From the NCBI GenBank assembly GCA_903847975.1, contig CAINFC010000275.1, positions 1 to 64,000 on the forward strand: 64,000 nt of DNA, written 5' to 3'. Numbering within the stretch: position 1 is the first letter of the stretch; every line of letters starts with the position of its first letter. Of the stretch, positions 9,802 through 17,845 are shown piece by piece. Both the position numbers and the translations under genes were made by a program. A model generated the notes under the pieces. It was not told the origin of the DNA, did not search any database, and saw only the letters and a list, made by a program, of their open reading frames with translations. This DNA comes from an uncultured Acidobacteriota bacterium. GTDB lineage: Bacteria > Acidobacteriota > UBA6911 > CAINFC01.

Positions 9802-11136
9802 TTACCTTCTCCGTCCGCCGCCCGATCTGCCGCCGCCGCGTGATCCTCCCATGCTGGAAGCTCCTCTGCTGCTGCTGGCCCGGGCCGCGCTCCCGCTCGC
9901 GCCCCCGCCGAAGGCGCTGTTGCTCCTGGCGCCGGACGAACTCGAGACGCCTCGATTCCCGATGCTGTCCCCGCCGCCGCCCCGGCTCGAGCTCATGGCG
10001 CTTGGGCCCGCTGCGCTGCGGCCGGCTCCTCGATCCATCGTGCCTGCGCTGGCCCCGCTCCGGTTCGCGCCCATGTTGCCGGCGGAGGCACCGCGGTTCA
10101 TCGTGCCGGCCTGGGCCCCCGCTCCCTGCCGGGCGGCCGTCTGCTGGCGCGCGCTGGCCTGTCGCGCCGATGCGGAAGCGCCGCGCGTCGTGCCCCCGTA
10201 CTTGCTTGCCGTGGCGCTGTTCGAATAGGGAGCCCCCCCGCGGTGTTGCGAATTGTGCTGCCAGGTATTCCGGTTGCCGCTGTTGATGTTATTGACTCGA
10301 TTGCCGCCGCTGATGTTCGTGTTCCGGTTGAAGTTGTTGTTCACGTTGATGTCTACATCGCCGTGACCCCATCCGCAACCCCAGCCCCAGCCTCCGCCCC
10401 AGGCGGCCCCCATGGCCACACCGACACCGAAGGAGATGGCCATGCCGGCTGCGACGGCTCCAACCGGGGGCGGCGGCGGGTAGACAATGGGCGGATAAGG
10501 ATAAACCGGCGGTCCGTAGACCACCGTCGGATTGTAGCTGGGAACATAGACCACCTGCGGGTTGGATTGTTCCACTACGATGACCTGCTTGCTCTCCACT
10601 ACCTTGACCTCCACCTTCTGCTGTTCGGTGGTTTGCAGATTTCCCTTGTCCTGGGCCTTCTTGCGCATCCGCTGCACGGCATCCATCACGTCGCCCTGCT
10701 GCGCAAGAAAAGCGTTGCCCAGATCCGTCGTCCACTTGATGTCGTCTGCGAGCCGCTTGACGACATCGGGGAGCGCCGCCATGGCCTGGATGGCCGGATC
10801 CCAGTCCTGTTTCTTGACGGCATCCACCAGTGCCTGATCCTTCAGACCCTTGTTCTTGTCCAACCACTGCTGAAGCTGGATGATCTCCAGTGGATAAGTT
10901 GCGGCGGCCAGCACCTGCGCGAGCATGGGATCGGGGTAGAGCGCGATGGGCGCCACCAGGGCGTCCAACTGGTCGTTGGGAATCCGGGGGGCATCCCCGG
11001 AAGCCGCCTCCTGCGGTTCGAACCATCCCAGGGAAGCGTAGGAATCGCCCGGAACAAGCAGGGCGATGCAGCACAGCGCCATAAGGCACCGAAACCTTTG
11101 CGTGTGAAATCTTTGCCGAATGCTTATGAGTTCCAT
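9802..11136 (-). CDS. DUF3300 family exported protein with low-complexity tail
   Basis: The protein has 444 residues. A signal peptide precedes a DUF3300 domain (about 35-230) with DQLDALVAPIALYPDPML, ATYPLEIIQLQQW and KKQDWDPAIQAM. A Pro/Tyr-rich linker (VYPYPPIVYPPPPP) and a Gly/Trp-rich patch follow, then about 170 residues of Asn-, Ser-, Gly-, Ala- and Arg-rich low complexity ending RSGGGRRR. The tail is positively charged and probably disordered. GGAGC precedes the ATG. Upstream, a sigma-54 type promoter (11223-11237) and the two-arm element at 11336-11367 face this gene. Function unknown; it heads an operon with the DUF2950 gene. Confidence 0.88.
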   Translation of the reverse strand: MELISIRQRFHTQRFRCLMALCCIALLVPGDSYASLGWFEPQEAASGDAPRIPNDQLDALVAPIALYPDPMLAQVLAAATYPLEIIQLQQWLDKNKGLKDQALVDAVKKQDWDPAIQAMAALPDVVKRLADDIKWTTDLGNAFLAQQGDVMDAVQRMRKKAQDKGNLQTTEQQKVEVKVVESKQVIVVEQSNPQVVYVPSYNPTVVYGPPVYPYPPIVYPPPPPVGAVAAGMAISFGVGVAMGAAWGGGWGWGCGWGHGDVDINVNNNFNRNTNISGGNRVNNINSGNRNTWQHNSQHRGGAPYSNSATASKYGGTTRGASASARQASARQQTAARQGAGAQAGTMNRGASAGNMGANRSGASAGTMDRGAGRSAAGPSAMSSSRGGGGDSIGNRGVSSSSGARSNSAFGGGASGSAARASSSRGASSMGGSRGGGRSGGGRRR

Positions 11137-11177
11137 AGTTTGCTCCTGTCCTGCTTAATTGCCAACAAGTCTTCTGA

Positions 11178-11200
11178 AGGGGTGCCTGCCAGGCGCCCCT
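11178..11200. repeat. Short GC-rich palindrome, copy 1
   Basis: AGGGGTGCCTG and CAGGCGCCCCT form an 11-base stem with one G-T pair and a single-base centre. Similar palindromes occur at 17538-17558 and 17806-17822. This copy lies in the predicted DUF3300 leader, between the promoter and the start codon. Confidence 0.55.
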
Positions 11201-11222
11201 ATAGGGAACGGTATCAAGAGCA

Positions 11223-11237
11223 GCATTTATCGTGCCA
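11223..11237 (-). promoter_or_regulatory. Sigma-54 type promoter for the DUF3300/DUF2950 operon
   Basis: On the minus strand it reads TGGCACGATAAATGC, with GG and GC separated by ten bases. This is very close to the -24/-12 consensus (TGGCACG then TTGCW). Predicted transcription begins near 11211, leaving a leader of about 75 bases. It is about 100 bases from the two-arm element. Confidence 0.75.
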
Positions 11238-11335
11238 GGAGCATCGGGCCGCAAAGCCGGTCGCTAAGCCTTTTGGAATTAAAGGAATTAACGTGCCGGA
11301 CTATAGAATTTTTTGGTATGGCAGTGGAATTGCGG

Positions 11336-11367
11336 AGCGGCCCGTCGTTTCCGGAACGAAATATCGC
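11336..11367. promoter_or_regulatory. Two-arm palindromic activator site shared by divergent promoters
   Basis: Arm A is ACGAAATATCGC (11356-11367) and arm B is AGCGGCCCGTCGTT (11336-11349), six bases apart, in minus orientation. The same pair recurs at four other places in the window. The -24 boxes of the two flanking promoters lie about 99 and 101 bases from its two ends, the kind of distance used by enhancer-binding activators. Confidence 0.65.
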
Positions 11368-11467
11368 CCGTTAAAAGGCGATGGAACCTGGCAGGAGGGT
11401 CTGCCGGTCTCCCGAAAAATACTCTGTTGTTGAGACTTAAGCGATCGGCAACACGTTTGCACCCTTC

Positions 11468-11482
11468 TGGCATTCATCGTGC
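11468..11482 (+). promoter_or_regulatory. Sigma-54 type promoter for porin/glutaminase
   Basis: It reads TGGCATTCATCGTGC, with GG-N10-GC spacing, 101 bases from the two-arm element. Predicted transcription starts near 11494, giving a leader of about 187 bases before the porin ATG. Confidence 0.65.
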
Positions 11483-11680
11483 TAGTTCCTCCGTGATCCG
11501 AATATTGGAAAGGCAAATTGTACGTGTCACGAAAACGGGTTGGTGCAGGGCAGAACGGCGTCCTTCCATATCTGTTATGTGAAAATGGAATTTCCTTGAG
11601 CCGCAAGAACGACAAGAACAACAAGAACAAACGGTGACATCTTGTCCTTTCGGCATACGTTCCGGCACCCAGGGAGGGCC

Positions 11681-12952
11681 ATGAAAGGAATTCAGATGAG
11701 AGAAGCCTTCCGGAGAAGACGAATGACCGGCTTGCAGTTGCTGGTCGCGGGGTGGTGGCTCCTGGTGGCCGGTCCCTTGTCCCGGGCCCAGGAGGCGCCT
11801 GGAACCGCCGCATCGAACCCCGCACCGAAGGATCCGTCCCGGATGGAAATTTACGGGGCAGCCATGCTGGATACAGGGTATAACGCCGGCCAGAACGACC
11901 CGAACTGGTTCGATGTGGTGCGGCCCACCAAGCTTGCTGCCTACGAAAATCAGTATGGAAAAGACGGCAGTTTTTTCGCCGGCGTGCGGCAGAGCCGCCT
12001 GGGGGTCAAGGGTTACGTACCCACCTCGCTGGGGGAGATCAAGACGGTTTTCGAATTCGAGCTGTTCGGGACCGGTGCGGACGCCGGGCAGACGACCTTT
12101 CGCCTCCGTCACGCCTACGGAGAGCTGGGGCAATTCGGAGCCGGGCAGACCTGGAGCCCGTTCATGGACCCGGACGTGTTCCCCAATTCGCTCGAATACT
12201 GGGGTCCGAACGGCATGGTCTTCTTCCGCAACGTACAGCTCCGCTGGATGCCGTTGCGGGGGAATACCAGCGTGACCGTCGCCGCCGAGCGGCCGGGGGC
12301 CAGCGGCGACCAGGGCGCCTACTCCGACCGCGTGGAGCTCCAGAACATCAAGGCGCGCTTCCCGATGCCGGATCTTTCCGGGAACCTCCGCCAGAGCGGC
12401 CAGTGGGGGCATTTCCAGGTCGCCGGAATCGTGCGCCGCATCCAGTGGGACGACATGCTGGCCGATAAGTACGACCTTTCGGGAAAGGAGACCGGGTGGG
12501 GGGTGAACCTCAGCACCAACTTAAAGGTCGGTAAGGATACCATCCGCGCCTCCGTGGTGTATGGCCATGGGATTCAGAACTACATGAACGATGCACCCGT
12601 GGACATCGGGATCGAAAACAACTTTTCCGATCCGGTTCGGCCGATTCTGGGCAAAGCTCTGCCGGTTTTAGGAGTGGTTGCCTTTTATGACCGGACCTGG
12701 AGCGACAAATGGACGAGCACCATCGGCTACTCGCTGGTTGACATCGGCAACTCAGACGGCCAGGCGTCCAATGCATTCCGGCGCGGGCAATACGGCCTGG
12801 TGAATCTGCTCTACTACCCGGTATCCAACTTCTTCCTGGGGCCGGAGGTCCAGTGGGGAAGGCGCGCCAATTACAAGGACGGCTGGAATACGGACGACAT
12901 CCGAATCCAGTTCTCGGCAAAGTTCAGCTTTAAAAAATCGATGGGAGGATAG
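11681..12952 (+). CDS. DcaP-like outer-membrane porin
   Basis: The protein has 423 residues. The ATG at 11681 follows GGGAGGGCC; a later in-frame ATG at 11696 is possible. A signal peptide ends near LSRAQE. The mature part begins with a strand (MEIYGAAMLDTGYNAG) and continues with alternating amphipathic strands, including FFAGVRQSRLGVKG, IKTVFEFELFGTG and LRHAYGELGQFGAGQTWSPF, the pattern of DcaP-type trimeric porins. It ends in IRIQFSAKFSFKKSMGG, so the last strand is followed by a few extra residues. It is three bases from the glutaminase gene and shares its sigma-54 type promoter. The family transports small organic acids or peptides; the cargo here is unknown. Confidence 0.82.
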   Translation: MKGIQMREAFRRRRMTGLQLLVAGWWLLVAGPLSRAQEAPGTAASNPAPKDPSRMEIYGAAMLDTGYNAGQNDPNWFDVVRPTKLAAYENQYGKDGSFFAGVRQSRLGVKGYVPTSLGEIKTVFEFELFGTGADAGQTTFRLRHAYGELGQFGAGQTWSPFMDPDVFPNSLEYWGPNGMVFFRNVQLRWMPLRGNTSVTVAAERPGASGDQGAYSDRVELQNIKARFPMPDLSGNLRQSGQWGHFQVAGIVRRIQWDDMLADKYDLSGKETGWGVNLSTNLKVGKDTIRASVVYGHGIQNYMNDAPVDIGIENNFSDPVRPILGKALPVLGVVAFYDRTWSDKWTSTIGYSLVDIGNSDGQASNAFRRGQYGLVNLLYYPVSNFFLGPEVQWGRRANYKDGWNTDDIRIQFSAKFSFKKSMGG

Positions 12953-12954
12953 TC

Positions 12955-14001
12955 ATGGCTCCACGCACGATCTGTTTCATCGGCACGGGAATCCTCGCGC
13001 TGCTCCTGACCCCCGGCGCTGCCGCCGCGTCCCAAGCTTCCCCGGCCCAGGCGGGCATCGGCGAGGCGCAAATCAATGCGGCGCTGCAGGCGGCCTACGC
13101 GAAATACAAGGATCTGAAAGAAGGGAAAAATGCCGACTATATCCCGGCTTTGGCCAAAGTCGATCCGGGAATCTACGGGATCGCCCTGGTGACCGGAAAC
13201 GGGAAGGTCTACACAGCCGGGGACATACGGTCGGAAGTATCCATTCAGTCGATTTCCAAAGTGTTCACCATGGCCAAGGTCATCGAAGAGCAGGGGCTGG
13301 AGGCTATCGAGAAGAGGATCGGCGTGGATCCGACCGGGATGCGGTTCAACTCCATCGTGGCGGTGGAATGGGCCCAGAAGCTGATGGGCGGGCCGGAAAT
13401 CAACCCGCTGGTCAACCCCGGGGCGATCACCGCCACCAGCATGCTGCAGGGCGCCGACCGTGATTCCATCTGGAAAAGCCTGCTGGGCTTTTATTCCGAC
13501 TGTGCAGGACGTCCGCTCGCGGTGAACCAGGAAGTTTTCAAATCGGAGAGCGCCACCAATCAGCGCAACCAGGCCATCGGGTACCTGATGTATGCCTACG
13601 AGTTCATCAAATCGGAGCCGATGCGCGCTACCGATATTTACACGGAACAGTGCTCGGTAAATGTCAACGCCAAAGATCTGGCGGTTATGGCGGGCACGCT
13701 GGCCCATGGCGGCAGGAACCCGGTGACCGGCAGGCAGGTCATCAAGCCCGAAAACATCCCGGGGATTCTGGCTGTCATGGCCATCGCCGGGCTGTATGAC
13801 GATTCGGGCAAGTGGCTCTATCGCACCGGCCTGCCCGCCAAAAGCGGCGTGGGCGGCGGCCTGATTGCCGTATCCCCCGGCAAGTTCGGCATTGCAGTTA
13901 TTTCCCCGCCCCTCGACGCCGCCGGCAACAGCGTGCGGGCCCAGAAGGCGATTGCCGACATCTCCCAGGCTCTCGGCGGCAATCCCTACCATACCCGCTA
14001 G
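12955..14001 (+). CDS. glsA: Glutaminase A, exported form
   Basis: Hydrolyses L-glutamine to glutamate and ammonia with a serine beta-lactamase-like fold. The S-x-x-K motif is S99-I-S-K102 (SVQSISKVF-like). NPLVNPGAI, the Tyr in MYAYEF, the segment YTEQCSVNVNAKDLAVM and the KSGVGGGLIAV loop match the family. Unlike the usual cytosolic enzyme of about 310 residues, this one has 348 with a clear signal peptide (GTGILALLLTPGAAAASQ), so it should act in the periplasm. It is directly behind the porin gene, which suggests uptake of amide compounds through the porin followed by deamidation. Confidence 0.92.
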   Translation: MAPRTICFIGTGILALLLTPGAAAASQASPAQAGIGEAQINAALQAAYAKYKDLKEGKNADYIPALAKVDPGIYGIALVTGNGKVYTAGDIRSEVSIQSISKVFTMAKVIEEQGLEAIEKRIGVDPTGMRFNSIVAVEWAQKLMGGPEINPLVNPGAITATSMLQGADRDSIWKSLLGFYSDCAGRPLAVNQEVFKSESATNQRNQAIGYLMYAYEFIKSEPMRATDIYTEQCSVNVNAKDLAVMAGTLAHGGRNPVTGRQVIKPENIPGILAVMAIAGLYDDSGKWLYRTGLPAKSGVGGGLIAVSPGKFGIAVISPPLDAAGNSVRAQKAIADISQALGGNPYHTR

Positions 14002-14055
14002 GATATCGCAAAACAAATCAATATCATAAGAACAGATACTAAAAGGAAATACATT

Positions 14056-16563
14056 ATGAGTAAGGAAACGGCACAAGTCCTATCGGCCCAGGAGCAGGCC
14101 ATTGAGAGTGGAAAGAAGATTGTTCATGGGACAGTCACTGACCGGGTTTTGAGAATGTACGAAGCCATCCGCGGGTATGGACCGCCGCGGGTCGCACTGG
14201 AGCGTGCGATTCTGTTCACCGAATCGTTCCAAGAGACCGAGAACCAGCCCCTGGTTCTCCGCTGGGCCAAGGCGCTGAAGCACATTGCGGAAAAGATCCA
14301 GGTGGTTATCCTGGACGATGAACTGATCGTGGGGAGACCCAATACCTGGATGGGACGCTACACCCTTGTTTACCCCGAGCTGGATGGCAGCATTCTGAAG
14401 GAGGGCTCGGATGCGTTCATCAGGAATGCCGGAGCCCCGGATGCGATCGCGGTATCCGCGGAAGACAAAAAGATCATTGATGAATTTCTGTTTCCTTACT
14501 GGGACGGCCGCGATTTTACCCCCAATTTCGTGAAGGCCCTGCCCCCGGAATCCCGGCACATCTCTTTCGGTTCCGATCCCAAGAATATCGGTGTCAGTCA
14601 GACGTTTGTGGTTATCAGTACTTCCTCGATGCGGCATTCCCAGAACTGGGTCCCCGATTTCGCCAAGATCATCAACCGCGGCTGTAAAGGGATCCGGGAA
14701 GAAGCGCAGGCGAGATGGGACGCCCTGGAGCATCCGCGGGATCTGGTTCATAAAAAGCCGTTCTATGAGGCGGTGATTCTCACCTGCGATGCGATGTCGA
14801 TCTGGGCCCGGAGATACTCCCAGCTGGCCAGTGAGATGGCGGCCAAAGAGAAAAATCCGCAGCGCAAGAAAGAGCTGGAGGGGATTGCGGCCGTGTGCGC
14901 CTGGGTCCCGGAAAACCCGGCCCGGACCTTCCGGGAAGCGATTCAGGCCCAGTGGTTCACTCAGCTCTTTTCACGCCTGGAGGAGATGGTCGGCGGCCAG
15001 GTCTGCCAGGGACGTATGGACCAGTATTTTTATCCGACCTACAGGAAAGATATCGAAGAAGGCCGTATCACGCCGGAAGCGGCGCAGGAGCTCTTCCAGT
15101 GCCTGTGGCTCAATATGATGCAAAGCATCGAATCCCAGATGTCCCCGGCCGCAGCCAAGGGGCGGCAGGGATTTTCGCATCACGAAACGGTCACGATCGG
15201 AGGCCAGACCTCGGATGAGAGGGATGCCACCAACGAGCTTTCCTATGTTCTGCTTGAATCGACGCGGCCCTTGCCGATCAGCTACCCGGAACTGGGGGCC
15301 AGAATCCATGCCAATACACCGGAAAAGTTCCTGCACGCCGTGATCGAGACCATCAAGGACGGCAAAGGCTCACCCAAACTGGTCAATGACGAATTCATTA
15401 TCCCGTGGTTTTTGAGCAACGGCGTCCCGATGAAAGAAGCCCTGGATTATTCCATTTCCGGGTGCACCGAATCCCGCTTGCCGAATCGCGAGACCGGAAA
15501 GACCGGCAACTCGGCGGTCAATTACGGGGCCATCACCGAAATGACTCTCCGTGACGGCAAGATGAAGATCTGGAAGGACGAGCAATTCGGCCTGAACACG
15601 GGCGACCCCCGGTCGTTCAAAAGTTATGACGAACTGTGGCGGGCTTTCCGGCTTCAGCTGGAGAATGTGGTCAAGCACTGCATGATCCAAAAGTATACGG
15701 CGCTGGCATTGAAGCCGAAGTATATCGCCGCACCCATGTGTTCCATGGTCCATGATCTTTGCATGGAACACGGCCGGGATATCCACACGCACGGCGAGTA
15801 TTTTCCTGGCGCGCTGGATGCCTGCTGTATCGATGGGGTCGGAGGGTTCGCCACCGCCATCGATTCGCTGGCCGCGGTCAAGCACCTTATTTTCGACACC
15901 AAGAAACTGTCCTGGAGCCAGCTTATGAACGCGTTGGAGGCCAATTGGCAGGGGCATGAAGCCATCCGGCAGATGTGCCTGAACGCGCCTAAATACGGCA
16001 ACGGCATTGAATGGGTGGACCGGATCGGCTATGACATCCAGCGCGTGGTCATGGAGTATTGCCACAACCATCCCAAGCCGTACGGGCAGACCTTTAACAT
16101 GCGCATCATTCCGGTTACCTTCCATGTTCCCTGCGGTATGGTGACTATGGCCACGCCGAGCGGCCGGCCGGCCGGGGAATACCTCTCGGACGGCATCGCG
16201 CCTTCGCATGGGATGGAGGTAAAAGGTCCGACGGTGAGCCTTCAATCCATAGCCCGGGCCACCTGCCATCTTTACAAGACGCACCGGGAGGATCTTATCA
16301 ACATGAAAATGGCGCCGGCCAACGTGGCCGGAGAAGAGGGGACCCGCCGTCTCATGCAACTCACCCGAGTCTGGTGCGGTCAGAAGCATTCGCATATTCA
16401 GTTCAATATCCTCAACAAACAGTCCTTGCTGGATGCGCAGAAAAATCCGGAAAAGTACCGGGATCTGGTGGTGCGCATTGCCGGATATTGCGCCTATTTT
16501 GTGGACCTGACGCCCGCACAGCAGGCGGAGATCATTGCCCGGACGGAAGAATCGCTCTGTTGA
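14056..16563 (+). CDS. Glycyl radical enzyme, PFL-like superfamily, substrate unassigned
   Basis: The protein has 835 residues, in the size range of dehydratase, decarboxylase and C-S or C-N lyase members. The active thiyl Cys is C470 in SISGCTESR, with the catalytic-type Glu at 472 (CxE), which rules out pyruvate formate-lyase (CC). The radical Gly is G810 in VVRIAGYCAYFVDL. The C-terminal part also has PSGRPAGEYLSDGIAP and INMKMAP, typical of the superfamily. After C470 comes RLPNRETGKTGNSAVNYGAI, which I cannot place in a known subgroup; arylacetate decarboxylase-like enzymes are one possibility. The activase is encoded at 19030. AAAGG precedes the ATG. Confidence 0.9.
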   Translation: MSKETAQVLSAQEQAIESGKKIVHGTVTDRVLRMYEAIRGYGPPRVALERAILFTESFQETENQPLVLRWAKALKHIAEKIQVVILDDELIVGRPNTWMGRYTLVYPELDGSILKEGSDAFIRNAGAPDAIAVSAEDKKIIDEFLFPYWDGRDFTPNFVKALPPESRHISFGSDPKNIGVSQTFVVISTSSMRHSQNWVPDFAKIINRGCKGIREEAQARWDALEHPRDLVHKKPFYEAVILTCDAMSIWARRYSQLASEMAAKEKNPQRKKELEGIAAVCAWVPENPARTFREAIQAQWFTQLFSRLEEMVGGQVCQGRMDQYFYPTYRKDIEEGRITPEAAQELFQCLWLNMMQSIESQMSPAAAKGRQGFSHHETVTIGGQTSDERDATNELSYVLLESTRPLPISYPELGARIHANTPEKFLHAVIETIKDGKGSPKLVNDEFIIPWFLSNGVPMKEALDYSISGCTESRLPNRETGKTGNSAVNYGAITEMTLRDGKMKIWKDEQFGLNTGDPRSFKSYDELWRAFRLQLENVVKHCMIQKYTALALKPKYIAAPMCSMVHDLCMEHGRDIHTHGEYFPGALDACCIDGVGGFATAIDSLAAVKHLIFDTKKLSWSQLMNALEANWQGHEAIRQMCLNAPKYGNGIEWVDRIGYDIQRVVMEYCHNHPKPYGQTFNMRIIPVTFHVPCGMVTMATPSGRPAGEYLSDGIAPSHGMEVKGPTVSLQSIARATCHLYKTHREDLINMKMAPANVAGEEGTRRLMQLTRVWCGQKHSHIQFNILNKQSLLDAQKNPEKYRDLVVRIAGYCAYFVDLTPAQQAEIIARTEESLC

Positions 16564-16652
16564 TAGTAAAAGGAAATAAGTCCAAAAGTCCCTGCAATCG
16601 CGCCAGGCGCGCAGCGCAAGGCTTTTTTAACCATATCGAAAAGGAGAAAATT

Positions 16653-17474
16653 GTGGAACTGAAAGGTAAAACGGCCATTGTGACCGGATCGGCTCGAGGA
16701 ATCGGCGAGGGGATCGCGCTGGTTCTCGCTCGGGAGGGCGCCACCGTAGTGGTGAATTCAAGAAAGGCGAAGGACTGCGAGCAAATGGTTCAGAAAATTG
16801 TCTCTCTTGGCGGAAAGGCCATCGCCGTTGCGGGCGACGTTAGCAAGAAAGCGGATGTAACCGCAATGGTCGCTGAGACCATCCGGCAGCTCGGGGCAGT
16901 CGACATTCTGGTGAACAATGCCGGAATTGAAGGCACTCCCTGCCTGGCCGCCGATCTGTCGGAAGAGCAGTGGGATCGGACCTTGGGTGTGAACCTGAAA
17001 GGTGTCTTCTTCTGCTGTCAGGCGGTCATTCCCCAGATGATAAAACAGGGCCAGGGGCGCATTGTGAATATCGCTTCGACCGCGGCGATTCGCATGACCT
17101 TTTTCGGAAGTCTCGATTACACGGTGTCCAAACATGGTGTGGCGGGGCTGAGCCAGCATCTGGCCTGGGAGCTGGCCGATTCGCACATCACGGTCAACAC
17201 GGTCTGTCCCGGAGGCGTGCACACGCCGCTGATGGAATCCGGCACCACGCCGGAATACAGGGAGATGACCATCAAGAGACTGGTTCCTCTGGGACGTTTC
17301 ACCACCATGGAGGAAATCGGCGAGGCGGTGAGCTTCCTGGCCAGCGATCGAGCGGCCACCATTACCGGACAGATGCTGGCCGTCGATGGCGGGCTGCTTA
17401 CCGGGTTTGGAGAGGACCTGCGACCAACGGTGCGCCAGCGCATGGCGGCGATGAAAGCCGGCGGTAAGCACTGA
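16653..17474 (+). CDS. SDR family oxidoreductase
   Basis: A classical short-chain dehydrogenase of 273 residues. The GTG start at 16653 lies behind AAGGAG and gives the usual MELKGKTAIVTG opening; earlier in-frame starts would add a tail unlike the family. The cofactor motif is TGSARGIG, the NNAG motif is VNNAGIEG, the catalytic Ser is in NIASTAAI and the YxxxK motif is YTVSKHG. The family reduces or oxidises a ketone/alcohol with NAD(P)H. It is 89 bases behind the glycyl radical enzyme and probably acts on its product or substrate. The last 25 residues (GFGEDLRPTVRQRMAAMKAGGKH) extend beyond the usual end. Confidence 0.9.
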   Translation: MELKGKTAIVTGSARGIGEGIALVLAREGATVVVNSRKAKDCEQMVQKIVSLGGKAIAVAGDVSKKADVTAMVAETIRQLGAVDILVNNAGIEGTPCLAADLSEEQWDRTLGVNLKGVFFCCQAVIPQMIKQGQGRIVNIASTAAIRMTFFGSLDYTVSKHGVAGLSQHLAWELADSHITVNTVCPGGVHTPLMESGTTPEYREMTIKRLVPLGRFTTMEEIGEAVSFLASDRAATITGQMLAVDGGLLTGFGEDLRPTVRQRMAAMKAGGKH

Positions 17475-17537
17475 TACAACATCAGGCATCACCCTTCCAA
17501 GATACTTGCCAAACAAAAATCACCGAAACAAGCTGTA

Positions 17538-17558
17538 GGGGCGCCCGGCGGGCGCCCT
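17538..17558. repeat. Short GC-rich palindrome, copy 2
   Basis: GGGGCGCCCG and GGGCGCCCTT pair across a very short centre. It resembles the copies at 11178-11200 and 17806-17822. Confidence 0.5.
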
Positions 17559-17649
17559 TGTATCGGCCATGCCCAGGCAAGGAATCGATAGGGAGGAAGC
17601 CGCAAAAAAGTCAGAAAAACGACGAGAAAAGAACTGTAAAAAGAAATCG

Positions 17650-17729
17650 GTTTAGAGTACAGCCTTCAGGCTGCGCGCTGCGAGCAGGTATTCGCTTGTG
17701 CCACGCAGGCTAAAGCCTGTACTCTAAAC
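17650..17729. repeat. Inverted repeat, REP-like
   Basis: The outer arms GTTTAGAGTAC (17650-17660) and GTACTCTAAAC (17719-17729) match perfectly over 11 bases. Inside each arm is a small palindrome, AGCCT-TC-AGGCT on the left and AGGCT-AA-AGCCT on the right. There is no open reading frame within. The shape is that of a REP/BIME-type element moved in trans, not an insertion sequence. Confidence 0.6.
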
Positions 17730-17805
17730 AAATTCAGATTTTTTGTGCCTCCATCTGCTTTGAGGCGATTCTGAAAAAAGAGAGTTGTTTGCTTGAAGGT
17801 TAAAA

Positions 17806-17822
17806 GGCGCCTGATGGGCGCC
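17806..17822. repeat. Short GC-rich palindrome, copy 3
   Basis: GGCGCC repeated around a five-base centre, immediately upstream of the ribosome binding site of the phosphofructokinase-like gene. Confidence 0.4.
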
Positions 17823-17845
17823 CCGACATCCGGAGGGATTCATTT

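Larger units (their letters stand above)
11137..11680. other. Divergent regulatory region, DUF3300 versus porin
   Basis: No gene is seen here. From left to right it contains a GC-rich palindrome in the DUF3300 leader (11178-11200), a minus-strand sigma-54 type promoter (11223-11237), the shared two-arm element (11336-11367), a plus-strand sigma-54 type promoter (11468-11482) and a leader of roughly 190 bases before the porin gene. Confidence 0.65.
17475..17845. other. Intergenic stretch with palindromes inside the glycyl radical cluster
   Basis: No gene is seen here. It holds a GC-rich palindrome (17538-17558), an 80-base inverted repeat (17650-17729) and a second GC-rich palindrome (17806-17822) directly before the next gene's ribosome binding site (CCGGAGGG). 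Transcription may end or be processed here, or the next gene may have its own promoter. Confidence 0.5.

Noticed and set aside
14056-16563. Pyruvate formate-lyase
   Set aside because: The active-site pair is Cys-Thr-Glu, not Cys-Cys, and the activase carries the ferredoxin insert of the dehydratase/decarboxylase/lyase group.
16374-16652. Upstream extension of the SDR gene
   Set aside because: It would overlap the glycyl radical gene and add about 90 residues unlike any SDR; the GTG at 16653 has a good ribosome binding site and gives the usual start.
17650-17729. Insertion sequence end or miniature transposon with target duplication
   Set aside because: There is no transposase and no clear direct repeat of target DNA at its borders.
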